Below are positions 35,155-42,986 of a stretch of 64,000 bases of DNA, piece after piece. Source of the DNA: Chloroflexota bacterium. Lineage in GTDB: Bacteria > Vulcanimicrobiota > JAMCWD01. A program made the position numbers and the translations under genes. The stretch lies in contig JAMCWD010000016.1 of NCBI GenBank assembly GCA_023475345.1, positions 1-64,000 of the forward strand, in the 5' to 3' direction. Position 1 is the first letter of the stretch. Each line of letters begins with the position of its first letter. The notes below the pieces were generated by a model. It ran no database searches, was not told the origin of the DNA, and saw only the letters and a list, made by a program, of their open reading frames with translations.

Positions 35155-35264
35155 AATAACCTCCCCGGTATCCGGTCTTTTACCATTAAGACCGCCCTGT
35201 CCGGGCATTTTGTCTATTGATAAAAAATTTCAAAAAATAATATCCAGATACCGGAGATTTTAAA

Positions 35265-35301
35265 AATGACGGCAGAAGTTTTCGTCATTCGGGTATATAA
35301 T
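35265..35301 (+). promoter_or_regulatory. Promoter with overlapping palindromic operator
   Basis: The inverted repeat AATGACG (35265-35271) and CGTCATT (35283-35289) ends seven bases before TATAAT (35296-35301), so a dimeric regulator bound there would cover the -35 region. It lies 81 bases before the tandem membrane protein genes. No good -35 hexamer is visible, which would fit an activated promoter. Confidence 0.4.
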
Positions 35302-35381
35302 AAATCAAAACAAGAGGATCTCGTTCCTTTGAGGCGAAAAATACCATTGAGACAGGAGATATAGTTGTAAGGAAGCGGATT

Positions 35382-35894
35382 ATGGATAAACATGTCAGAA
35401 ACAACCTGATTTTCACCCTGTTTCTTATTTCTCTCGGCGGTCTTACGATTCACCTGCTGGTTCACCCGCCTGTTGTAAAGGGGAATATAGAATGGGTTCG
35501 TATGATACCTTCTTTAGCGGACCTTGTTACGATGTTCCTGATAACTTTACTTTTTTTAAAAAAAGAGACGGCGCCATGGGCCGAGTTATTAACCGGGCTG
35601 ACTGTTATCTTCGGAATTCTCCTGATGAGCCGTTATTCTTTAAGCCAGTGGCATCCTGATATGCCTATATCCGTGGCATTGCTAAATTCAACCCTTGCCA
35701 ATTCGATTATACTTTTTGGCAAATTCATGGTAGGCAAAACCATTTTCGAATCATATTATCCCGAAAGGGTCCCGAACAACTGGAAATGGCCTACCACTAT
35801 CCGTTTCCTTTATAACGGGTGGTGGGTAATACACTTCGTGCTGATTTCACTTGTTTACAGCATCGGTTTTATCTTTCTCAAGAAGATATTATAA
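35382..35894 (+). CDS. Integral membrane protein, first of a tandem pair
   Basis: 170 residues, four or five hydrophobic helices. The opening MDKHVRNNLIFTLFLISLGGL, the central KKETAPWAELLTGLTVI and the ending FESYYPERVPNNWKWPTTIRFLYNGWW are nearly identical to the following gene. I recognise no characterised family. The conserved Trp/Arg/Tyr-rich loop before the last helix is the most distinctive element. It is followed 11 bases later by its paralogue. The start has a moderate site (TAAGGAAGCGGATT). Confidence 0.8.
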   Translation: MDKHVRNNLIFTLFLISLGGLTIHLLVHPPVVKGNIEWVRMIPSLADLVTMFLITLLFLKKETAPWAELLTGLTVIFGILLMSRYSLSQWHPDMPISVALLNSTLANSIILFGKFMVGKTIFESYYPERVPNNWKWPTTIRFLYNGWWVIHFVLISLVYSIGFIFLKKIL

Positions 35895-35905
35895 GGAGGT
35901 AGGAT

Positions 35906-36418
35906 ATGGATAAGCATGTCAGAAACAACCTGATTTTCGCCCTGTTCCTGATTTCATTGGGCGGTCTTATGCTCCACCTGCGGATTCACCCTCCCCTCGT
36001 AAAGGGAGAAATCGAATGGTACCGTACGATACCTTTTTTTGCCGGCATCATTACGATTTTCCTGATAACATTTCTTTTCCTGAAAAAAGAGACGGCTCCC
36101 TGGGCATATTTATTAAACGGTCTGACCGTTATCCTCGGGGTTCTCTTGATGAGCCACTTCTCTTTAGGCAAGTGGGATTCGAGCGTGTCTTTCCCCTTTG
36201 CAATATTAAGTACAACGCTCGGCGACTCGATAATACTTCTGGGCAAATTCATGGTGGGCAAGACGCTTTTCGAATCATATTATCCCGAAAGAGTTAAGAA
36301 TAACTGGAAATGGCCGATAACCATCCGGTTTCTTTATAACGGGTGGTGGGCGATACACGCCGTATTAATCACGGTCGTTTACAGCATCGGCTTTATTTTT
36401 CTGAAAAAACTTCTATAA
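35906..36418 (+). CDS. Integral membrane protein, second of a tandem pair
   Basis: Same length (170) and topology as the preceding gene, aligning without gaps and clearly similar over the full length, most strongly in the first 22 residues and in KFMVGKTLFESYYPERVKNNWKW. The loop before the fourth helix differs (SLGKWDSSVSFPFAILSTTLGDS versus SLSQWHPDMPISVALLNSTLANS in the first copy), suggesting some divergence after duplication. The ribosome site is AAGGAGGTAGGAT. The function is unknown. It could work as a heterodimer with its twin. Confidence 0.8.
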   Translation: MDKHVRNNLIFALFLISLGGLMLHLRIHPPLVKGEIEWYRTIPFFAGIITIFLITFLFLKKETAPWAYLLNGLTVILGVLLMSHFSLGKWDSSVSFPFAILSTTLGDSIILLGKFMVGKTLFESYYPERVKNNWKWPITIRFLYNGWWAIHAVLITVVYSIGFIFLKKLL

Positions 36419-36431
36419 AAGGAGGCCGGAT

Positions 36432-36539
36432 ATGGGTACATTTTTAAAATACTTTTCTATCGGGAAACCCGGTTTTTACATATTTCACGTTATAGTGATA
36501 ATATTGATACTGCTTCTAGGCGCTGGCATGGACTTCTAA
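36432..36539 (+). CDS. 35-residue hydrophobic micropeptide
   Basis: A very short gene with a strong site, AAAGGAGGCCGGAT then ATG, 13 bases after the second membrane protein. The product starts MGTFLKYFSIGKPGFYIFH and ends in a single hydrophobic helix (VIVIILILLLGAGMDF). The ribosome site and spacing match the two upstream genes, so it is likely the third gene of that operon. No family is recognised. Confidence 0.55.
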   Translation: MGTFLKYFSIGKPGFYIFHVIVIILILLLGAGMDF

Positions 36540-36605
36540 AATCCCCCGGCAGGCCCCTTAAGTTGTAAAAATAAATGCAGTCCGGTTTCGGCTATAAAAT
36601 TAAAT

Positions 36606-38447
36606 TTACTTGACCAGCGCCTGGAATTCGGGCATGGATTTCATCGGCCCGAATTCTTTATCCATCTTCTCCATAACCGATTTTTTGACCCTGGGATTTT
36701 TGATACAACTCTCCAGGTATCTCATGGACAGGAGGTAATTCTTATTGCGGGCGGCGATAATGGCAAGGCCGTAATTTCCAAAATCCGAAATGACGCCTTC
36801 TCCGGCGGTGCCTGCCAGCGCCTTGTTGTATTCGGTTTTCGCGTCCTGGTCTTTACCCATCGAAAGATACAGGTCGCCGAAAGCAAGGTCGAGGTCGGCT
36901 GTGGAAGGGAGCGGCTCCGTAAGGTTCCCGGAAAACCGGCGGGCTTTTTTCAATGCATCTTCAGCGGCTTTCAGGTTCCCCTGTTCCAGGAGCGCCCGTC
37001 CCATCCCCAGGTAAGCCCTGGGGTTTTGCGGGACAAGTTTCAGCGCCTTCCCTATTTCCTCTTCCTCCCGCGTGAAATTTTTCTGCTTCCGGTAAACTTC
37101 ACTGAGGCAGAGGTGTGCGTCCGGGTTACGGGGATATAACCGGATGGCCTTTTTATAAAGCGATTCGGACTTTTTAAAATCGCCTTTTGCGCAGTTAAGC
37201 TCGGCAAGTCCCAGGATGACATACTCGTTTTCGGGGCTTATTTTTTCCGCCTGGCTGAAAGCGTCTTCCGCATCTTTTATATCGTCCAGGTCAAGCAGGT
37301 AAACGCTGCCCAGGCTGCACAGGGCTTCGACTTTTTTATCGGGATAGCCGAGCGCTTTTTTATAGAATGAGATCGATTGCTCGAAATCGCCGTTTTTGCG
37401 GTAAAGGTCTCCTATCTGGGTATATATTTCTTCGGGGTCGGGGTATTTGTTTTTAAGCAGATCCTTGAAGAGCTTCACAGCCCTTAAGGGGTCGCCGGTG
37501 ATGCTGTAAATCCTGGCAAGAAGGACACATGCTTCCTGGTCGGACATGTAAGGCTCCAGTGTTTCCCGAGCTTTCTTGAGATCCCCGCGGAGGAAATAAA
37601 TCTCGCCCAGAATAATATTGGGAGCCGAAGCCTTCGGATCCAGCGCCAGGGCTATCCCGGCTTCCTGGGCCGCTTTTTCATATTCTCTTTTTTCCTTGTA
37701 CGCTTCGGCAAGGCCGAGGTGAGGCTCGGAGCATACGCTCCCCTGAGTCCCCATGTATTTATCCGCTTTGATGACCTTTGTAAACATTTCGGCGGCCCTG
37801 TCGTAATCGTGTTTTTCAAGGTACAGGTTCCCGAGGCTGATCATCGATTCCCTGTCCCCGTCGTAGTCGCCTGCGGCCCCGTAAATCTTTCCAAGAAGGT
37901 CGGATGCTTTCCGGTCGCCTGCGTAAGGCGTCAGTATTTCCCGCGCCTTTTTGAGGTCTCCGCGGAGGAAATAAATCTCACCCAGAATAACATGGGGAGC
38001 CGCCGCCTCAGGATCCAGCGCCTGCGCTATCCCGGCTTCCTCCATCGCTTTTTCATATTCTTTTTTTCCCTTGTACGCTTCGGCAAGGCCCTGGTGAGGC
38101 CCGGACCTGACTGTCCCCTGAGTCCCAAGGTACTTATCAGTTTTGACGGCCGTTGTAAACATTTCGGCGGCCCTGTCGTAATCGCGTTTTTCAAGATACA
38201 GGTTCCCGAGGCTGACCATCGATTCCCTGTCCTCGGGGCTTGCTTTTATAAGGCGGAGATATTCCGCTTCCGATTTTTTTTCTCCGGTTTGCCCGGCGTT
38301 TTGAAGATTCCGGGGAGAATTTATTTTTGCCTTTTTGAGCGGGGGGGCTGCTCCGGGCGGGGGGCTTTCCCCTCTCTGGCATGAAAAAATAAAAGCCAGC
38401 GCCAGCAGGGATATCAATATTTTTAACGGCGAAAATATAACTCTCAT
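36606..38447 (-). CDS. TPR-repeat lipoprotein with a 125-residue internal duplication
   Basis: 613 residues. A signal segment (ILISLLALAFIFSC) ends at a Cys with a lipobox-like context, so the protein is probably lipidated and held at the cell envelope. About a dozen tetratricopeptide units follow (for example GNLYLEKRDYDRAAEMFT, GEIYFLRGDLKKAREIL, LGLAELNCAKGDFKKSESLYKKAI). Two consecutive blocks of about 125 residues are nearly identical, including the SMVSLGNLYLEK and TQGTVRSGPH phrases. TPR lipoproteins serve as scaffolds for envelope complexes; no partner is evident. It is a single gene facing the micropeptide operon tail-to-tail. Confidence 0.85.
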   Translation of the reverse strand: MRVIFSPLKILISLLALAFIFSCQRGESPPPGAAPPLKKAKINSPRNLQNAGQTGEKKSEAEYLRLIKASPEDRESMVSLGNLYLEKRDYDRAAEMFTTAVKTDKYLGTQGTVRSGPHQGLAEAYKGKKEYEKAMEEAGIAQALDPEAAAPHVILGEIYFLRGDLKKAREILTPYAGDRKASDLLGKIYGAAGDYDGDRESMISLGNLYLEKHDYDRAAEMFTKVIKADKYMGTQGSVCSEPHLGLAEAYKEKREYEKAAQEAGIALALDPKASAPNIILGEIYFLRGDLKKARETLEPYMSDQEACVLLARIYSITGDPLRAVKLFKDLLKNKYPDPEEIYTQIGDLYRKNGDFEQSISFYKKALGYPDKKVEALCSLGSVYLLDLDDIKDAEDAFSQAEKISPENEYVILGLAELNCAKGDFKKSESLYKKAIRLYPRNPDAHLCLSEVYRKQKNFTREEEEIGKALKLVPQNPRAYLGMGRALLEQGNLKAAEDALKKARRFSGNLTEPLPSTADLDLAFGDLYLSMGKDQDAKTEYNKALAGTAGEGVISDFGNYGLAIIAARNKNYLLSMRYLESCIKNPRVKKSVMEKMDKEFGPMKSMPEFQALVK

Positions 38448-38586
38448 TTTTTATCCAGATGATTATAGCATAATTGTGCAGTTTAATGCAGCGTCAGGAC
38501 TGCCGGATTTTCGAACTGGAGGATCGATTTTTTGAAGACCTGGCCGGGCAGTATGTCCCTTCAGGAAAGAAAGGGATCGGGATTGT

Positions 38587-38618
38587 GACGCTGAATTTAT
38601 GAGATAGGGGATGAGGAT
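38587..38618. repeat. Left copy of a 32-bp direct repeat flanking an AT-rich gene
   Basis: The 32-base stretch beginning GACGCTGAATTTA and ending GGGGATGAGGAT matches 39301-39332 at about 26 of 32 positions in the same orientation. The two copies bracket the AT-rich ORF at 38670-39212. Confidence 0.6.
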
Positions 38619-38669
38619 TCGGCATGAAGTAATTGAGCCGGATTCAAAAAATCAAGACCTGAGGTCGAG

Positions 38670-39212
38670 GTGTTGGTCATTTTTAGAAAAAAAAGAAAAT
38701 ATGAACCCATTTATGTTAAGATGTCCCCTACAGATAAAGTAGATGATATCTTTACTTCTTTTCCATACTATGAAAAAGAAGTTGGTATCTTATCAATTGA
38801 AATGACAGGTAGAAAAGACAAGAAACTCGGTAAAAATAAAATAGAGCCAGGTTTGATGGGTATAGAGATAGGAGACTCTGTCTTTATTGAATTAGGTATT
38901 AATGATGAAATTAAGTATATGGAAATTTTAGCATCGAGGAGACAATGGGAAATTATTGAAGAGCCTATTATTCCTGACAGATTTTTTGATGCACGCGTTT
39001 TTTTTGTAAGCAGGAAACTATATAATTTTGAGCCAAATTTCTATACAAATTCGGAAAAAGATCAATTGCTTATCAAATTATCTAAGGAAAATATTTTTGA
39101 AATTTATAGAATTGCAAAAAATTTATACCTTGAAATTTTCGAAAAGAAAATCCTCATCGGAATAAGAATTTTGGAAATAAAAGAGGAAAATCCCTTCGGT
39201 ATTATATTTTGA
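38670..39212 (+). CDS. AT-rich orphan protein, unknown function
   Basis: 180 residues from a GTG; codon use is far more AT-rich than the neighbours, with many Ile, Lys and Glu. No membrane helix or signal peptide is seen. Segments such as RQWEIIEEPIIPDRFFDARVF and LSKENIFEIYRIAKNLYLEIF suggest an alpha/beta protein. I recognise no family. It sits alone between two 32-bp imperfect direct repeats. The start is uncertain: the GTG is behind GAGGTCGAG, and the next Met is residue 18. Confidence 0.55.
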   Translation: MLVIFRKKRKYEPIYVKMSPTDKVDDIFTSFPYYEKEVGILSIEMTGRKDKKLGKNKIEPGLMGIEIGDSVFIELGINDEIKYMEILASRRQWEIIEEPIIPDRFFDARVFFVSRKLYNFEPNFYTNSEKDQLLIKLSKENIFEIYRIAKNLYLEIFEKKILIGIRILEIKEENPFGIIF

Positions 39213-39300
39213 TGTTTAGGAACTTCCAGGGGGTCTATAGAACCTGGAAGTGTGAGGCAAGTCTTTGATCTTGAATTGGCATCGTATGATTCGGGAATTC

Positions 39301-39332
39301 GATGCTGAATTTACAAGGCCGGGGATGAGGAT
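39301..39332. repeat. Right copy of the 32-bp direct repeat
   Basis: Begins GATGCTGAATTTA and ends GGGGATGAGGAT, matching 38587-38618. Similarity extends a few bases further to the left (TCGGGA). Confidence 0.6.
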
Positions 39333-39428
39333 ATAAGCTCCGTCGTATCATCTTGTCATTTGATCTGTTTAATGCAATAATAATTAGACTTATCGGCAAT
39401 ATATCAATCTCGAACGGAACTGGAAAAC

Positions 39429-40316
39429 ATGAATCAAAAAATACAACGGGGCGCCCCGAAAATTAAAATCGGCCTGGCCGCCGCACAGCAATGGTTCCCG
39501 CATTACGACCCCGCGGACTTCTGCTCACTGATGGCCGGGTGGGGATGTGATTTTGTTGAGGTTATGCCTGCTGCGGCCCCGCCCGAACAGGAAGACGCCT
39601 GGTTCGATGCCGTAAAGGATTCGTCCCTGGAGCTTGTCTTTCACGCCCCGTACACCAGGCCCTACCGCCTGGGCGATTTCAACAGGCCCGGCCAGAAAGA
39701 TCTCTTCCATTCCATGTTCGAGCGGCTGGCCGATATCTCACGTTATCAGCAGGTAACAAGGGTGGTCCAACATTCTGCGGCGGGGCCGGAGGCGATGGAT
39801 AAAGGCGAGTTGTTTTCGGTAACGGGTGATTTTCTGAAGTGGTTTTTCGAGACCCGGACACGTGAAGGATGGCCGCTTGAGCTTGCCCTGGAGCTTCTCC
39901 CCCATGACGAGAGATACCAGAAGGTGGGGGATTGTATTTCGGATCTTCTGACGCTTCGCGAGATGTTCCCGTCTTACCGGCTGATATTTTGCTGGGACCT
40001 GGGGCATTTCCGCTCGAACCTGACGACGGGCTACGACGGCCCTGCGGTGTCTTCGTTTCTTAAAGATGTCCGCCACGTCCATGCTCATGACATGGTTGAC
40101 GGGGCCGACCATCATCCCCTTGTTACGGGAGAGGTGCCTGTCGGGGAGTACCTGGAGCTTCTGGATTTCGAAGATACGATATACATCGGGCTTGAGATCC
40201 ATTATGAAAACGCCGTTTCTCTCGGGGAGCCGCTGGAGCTTGCATATTCAAGCATACGAAAGGTTGCCGGTTATACCGCGGCATTGCAGGAAAAACCGCT
40301 CTCCGCCAGGAAATAG
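39429..40316 (+). CDS. Sugar phosphate isomerase/epimerase-like TIM-barrel protein
   Basis: 295 residues of the xylose isomerase-like (AP endonuclease family 2) TIM barrel. Metal-ligand candidates are visible at strand ends: LELVFHAPY, RVVQHSAAGPE, LALELLPHDE, LIFCWDLGHFRSN, VRHVHAHDM and IYIGLEIHYEN. Such enzymes isomerise or cleave small sugars or polyols; the exact reaction cannot be read from sequence. The following gene starts 25 bases after its stop in the same direction and is probably co-transcribed. Confidence 0.78.
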   Translation: MNQKIQRGAPKIKIGLAAAQQWFPHYDPADFCSLMAGWGCDFVEVMPAAAPPEQEDAWFDAVKDSSLELVFHAPYTRPYRLGDFNRPGQKDLFHSMFERLADISRYQQVTRVVQHSAAGPEAMDKGELFSVTGDFLKWFFETRTREGWPLELALELLPHDERYQKVGDCISDLLTLREMFPSYRLIFCWDLGHFRSNLTTGYDGPAVSSFLKDVRHVHAHDMVDGADHHPLVTGEVPVGEYLELLDFEDTIYIGLEIHYENAVSLGEPLELAYSSIRKVAGYTAALQEKPLSARK

Positions 40317-40341
40317 CAGTCATAAAAGAGGAGGGTTTCCA

Positions 40342-40917
40342 ATGTTCGATCGCGTTAAGGCGTCCCTGGATAAAGTGGCCGAGAGCCTGGACGAATCCAG
40401 GATTTTCGATATTTCGGAAGAACAGCGGGAGCGCTTAAAAATATACGGCCAGGATATGCCTGAGCCTCTGCCAGCTCTTGTCGGGCGGTACGGGGAGCGC
40501 CAGGTCAACCTGGATTTCATCCCGTGGGCCGAGAAAAAATATGTAATGGTCCTGGATATAGGACTCCGGTCGCCGTTCGAGATGTTCATCGAGAAAAAAG
40601 GTGGGGAACGCGGTCTCCAGGTGATACGGACGAGGGTGCCGCTTTCGGAGATCGAATGGGGAGACGATGAATTCCGCCGGAAGTACGTCGTCCAGGCATG
40701 CCTTTTGCCGCTGGTCCAGAAGTTTCTCGACGATAAGTCCGTCGCCGGACTTATCGGGAAGCTCAAAGACTTTGAAAAAGTTACCATCGACCTGAGATAT
40801 GTAAGAATATACCACTTCCTCGAGGCAGGGAGCCGCCCGGATTCCAGGGTGATAGTTTCGGAAATAAAGATTCTATCCAAACTTGCCGATAAGATTGAGG
40901 CTTTGAGCCGCAGGTAG
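40342..40917 (+). CDS. Conserved hypothetical protein, 191 residues
   Basis: The frame is open much further upstream, but the ATG at 40342 follows GAGGAGGGTTTCC and avoids overlap with the isomerase-like gene. The protein is soluble and charged, with helices at both ends (DRVKASLDKVAESLDE, KILSKLADKIEALSRR) and a central strand-rich region (KKYVMVLDIGLRSPFEMFIEKKGG). No catalytic motif or family is recognised. Its neighbours are the TIM-barrel gene upstream and the M50 protease 33 bases downstream. Confidence 0.7.
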   Translation: MFDRVKASLDKVAESLDESRIFDISEEQRERLKIYGQDMPEPLPALVGRYGERQVNLDFIPWAEKKYVMVLDIGLRSPFEMFIEKKGGERGLQVIRTRVPLSEIEWGDDEFRRKYVVQACLLPLVQKFLDDKSVAGLIGKLKDFEKVTIDLRYVRIYHFLEAGSRPDSRVIVSEIKILSKLADKIEALSRR

Positions 40918-40950
40918 AAAAAGACTACAAAGGATAAGCAACGCCGTTTT

Positions 40951-42168
40951 ATGATTGGTGCGATTACCATTGCCCGGGTCAGAGGCATCCCTGTTAAGCT
41001 GGATTTTTCCTGGGTCATAATTTTTGTCCTGGTTACTTCCACCGTTTCAAGCGAGATCGGCTCCCAGATCAAGGATCTGAACCCGGCCGCCCTGCTGCTG
41101 CTGGCGGTGCTGGGGTCGCTTATTTTCTTTTTCAGCCTTTTGCTTCACGAGATGTCGCATGCATTCGTAGCGCAGAACGACAAGATCGGCGTAAGGAGTG
41201 TTACTCTGTTTTTATTCGGTGGTGTAGCACAGCTTGAAAACGAGCCGGAATCGCCGGGGGCCGAATTCAGGATGGCTGCCGTCGGCCCGGCTGTGAGCAT
41301 CGTACTGGGCGTGATCTTTCTCGGCATCTGGTACTACGCGGTCCAGATGAATCTATGGCTCCCAATTATTATCCTTTCAAATATGCTGGGAGTCATAAAC
41401 ATCGCCCTGGGGATCTTCAACCTGGTTCCGGCGTTCCCGCTGGACGGGGGGAGGATTTTCCGCGCGATAGTCTGGGCCATAACGAAGGATTTGAGAAAAG
41501 CCACGAGCATCGCGGTCGGGATGGGGAAATTTTTTGCTTTTGTACTGGTGCTGTGGGGTTTGATGCTGCTGCTGAAACAGGAATGGATATCGGGCATCTG
41601 GCTTATTTTCATAGCGCTTTTCCTTTACCAGGCGGCGTCCTCCAGCCTCCGGATGGTAACCATCCAGAAAGCTCTTTCAGGCGTCAGGGTCGCCGATATC
41701 ATGAGCTCGCCGCCGGTAACGGTATCTCCCGATTTAACCGTTGCCGGGCTTGTTTACGAATATTTTCTCTCACACCGGATTTTTGCCTACCCTGTAGTTG
41801 AAAACTGGCTCCCCACAGGCATCGTAACTACCGAGGATGTAAAAAAAATCCCCAGGGAGCGCTGGGATGCCGTAACCGTCAGAGATATCATGCAGCCTGT
41901 AACGCCGGATATGATGGTATCGTCCGAGGACGATATGGGAGATGCTTTTCTGAAGCTCAACGAAAGCGATAAAACAAGACTCCTGGTGATGTACCAGGGG
42001 AAGCTCGTGGGCATTCTCAGCACCTCCGACGTCTCAAGGTTCGTTCAAATAAGGGACAGCCTCGACCGGACGGGGAGAGGCTCCGGTTGGGCCGGCGGCT
42101 CCGGGAATTTCCCTGCCCGACATGTCCGGCAGGTACCTTATGAACAAAAGGATCAGCATCCATTGTAG
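40951..42168 (+). CDS. M50 site-2-type intramembrane metalloprotease with CBS domains
   Basis: The zinc site is His66-Glu-Met-Ser-His70 (LLLHEMSHAFVA), and the third ligand is Asp165 in NLVPAFPLDGGR, both in membrane helices, as in SpoIVFB and rhomboid-unrelated S2P proteases. Two CBS modules follow (VADIMSSPPVTVSPDLTVAGLV; VRDIMQPVTPDMMVSS), likely binding adenine nucleotides to regulate activity. The 405-residue protein ends in a Gly/Arg-rich tail. Family members cleave membrane-bound regulators; the substrate here is unknown. The ATG has no strong ribosome site. Confidence 0.88.
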   Translation: MIGAITIARVRGIPVKLDFSWVIIFVLVTSTVSSEIGSQIKDLNPAALLLLAVLGSLIFFFSLLLHEMSHAFVAQNDKIGVRSVTLFLFGGVAQLENEPESPGAEFRMAAVGPAVSIVLGVIFLGIWYYAVQMNLWLPIIILSNMLGVINIALGIFNLVPAFPLDGGRIFRAIVWAITKDLRKATSIAVGMGKFFAFVLVLWGLMLLLKQEWISGIWLIFIALFLYQAASSSLRMVTIQKALSGVRVADIMSSPPVTVSPDLTVAGLVYEYFLSHRIFAYPVVENWLPTGIVTTEDVKKIPRERWDAVTVRDIMQPVTPDMMVSSEDDMGDAFLKLNESDKTRLLVMYQGKLVGILSTSDVSRFVQIRDSLDRTGRGSGWAGGSGNFPARHVRQVPYEQKDQHPL

Positions 42169-42323
42169 TCCCCGGTTCAATTCTCTGAAAAATTTTAAAA
42201 TCGGGATGTTTTTCACCGCCTGAACCTGTTGAAAAATTATTTCAATTGTATTAAAGTAACATTATAAGGAAGTCCCGTAAATAAGTTTCAAGTAATTACG
42301 GCCCCATGAGGAGGCGGTTGTCA

Positions 42324-42506
42324 GTGGGGAAATATGATAATATCAAAGATGAGGGCGGGGAGGATATTATGTTTCCTAAAGAACAGGCCTTAATCAGAGA
42401 AGAAACGTGGACGGAGGACGAGCTTTCAGAATCCCCGGAATTTCCCGTGGAATCCATCGAGATGCTGCGTGAACAGGAAGACGATATCGACGAATCTTAC
42501 GATTAA
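42324..42506 (+). CDS. Small acidic protein, 45-60 residues
   Basis: Two starts are plausible: GTG at 42324, 9 bases after AGGAGG, or ATG at 42369, 5 bases after GGGGAGG. Both have good sites, and the shorter form begins MFPKEQALIREE. The protein is strongly acidic (TWTEDELSESPEF and EQEDDIDESYD at the end) with no Cys or hydrophobic helix. No family is recognised. It lies between the protease and a DnaA-box palindrome. Confidence 0.55.
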   Translation: MGKYDNIKDEGGEDIMFPKEQALIREETWTEDELSESPEFPVESIEMLREQEDDIDESYD

Positions 42507-42517
42507 TTTTCAACATT

Positions 42518-42560
42518 TTACCCACAGGTTTATCCACAGTTCACAGGGTTCTGTGGATAA
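42518..42560. promoter_or_regulatory. Cluster of DnaA-box sequences forming a palindrome
   Basis: TTATCCACA (42530-42538) and its inverse TGTGGATAA (42552-42560) are perfect DnaA-box consensus sites, extended to a 10-bp inverted repeat by the flanking G and C. A near-match TTACCCACA (42518-42526) precedes them. The surrounding 120 bases are AT-rich. No replication gene is nearby, so the site could be a DnaA-controlled promoter for cutA or part of a secondary DnaA-binding locus. Confidence 0.55.
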
Positions 42561-42643
42561 CATGTTAATAACCCAGCATCTCCAAATTTTTTCAAAAATC
42601 CCCTGATTAAAGGATTTATTGCTTTTTTTACCGGAGGCTGAAA

Positions 42644-42976
42644 ATGGATGTCGAAAAAGATTTTTTGATAGTGGTTTTTATAACCGTCCCCGGCATGGAG
42701 GAAGGAGACAGCATAGGCAAAACGCTTGTAGAGGAAAGGCTTGCAGCCTGCGTGAATGTACTGCCGGGAATCACTTCTCATTATATATGGGAAGGGAAAC
42801 TCGAATCTTCACCGGAAGCTCTGCTTATCGTCAAGACCGGAGCTAACCGCTTCGAGCAATTAAGGAGCAGGGTGCTTGAGCTTCATCCTTACAACGTCCC
42901 GGAAGTTATCGCAATCCCTATTGTAGCGGGAGATCCCGGGTATCTTGACTGGGTCAGAAATTCCCTCGACGAATAG
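42644..42976 (+). CDS. cutA: Divalent cation tolerance protein CutA
   Basis: A 110-residue trimeric ferredoxin-fold protein of the CutA1 family: FLIVVFITVPGMEEGDSIGKTLVEERLAACVNVLPGI, then SHYIWEGKLESSPEALLIVKT and LHPYNVPEVIAIPI near the end. In E. coli CutA is linked to copper tolerance, though its molecular role is unclear. The ribosome site is CCGGAGG. It follows the DnaA-box palindrome by about 85 bases. Confidence 0.93.
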   Translation: MDVEKDFLIVVFITVPGMEEGDSIGKTLVEERLAACVNVLPGITSHYIWEGKLESSPEALLIVKTGANRFEQLRSRVLELHPYNVPEVIAIPIVAGDPGYLDWVRNSLDE

Positions 42977-42986
42977 CAGTGACCCT

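Noticed and set aside
42518..42560. Chromosomal replication origin
   Set aside because: There are only two perfect and one imperfect DnaA boxes. No dnaA, dnaN, gyrB or similar gene is near, and no DNA-unwinding element with tandem AT-rich repeats is evident. I kept it as a DnaA-box finding only.
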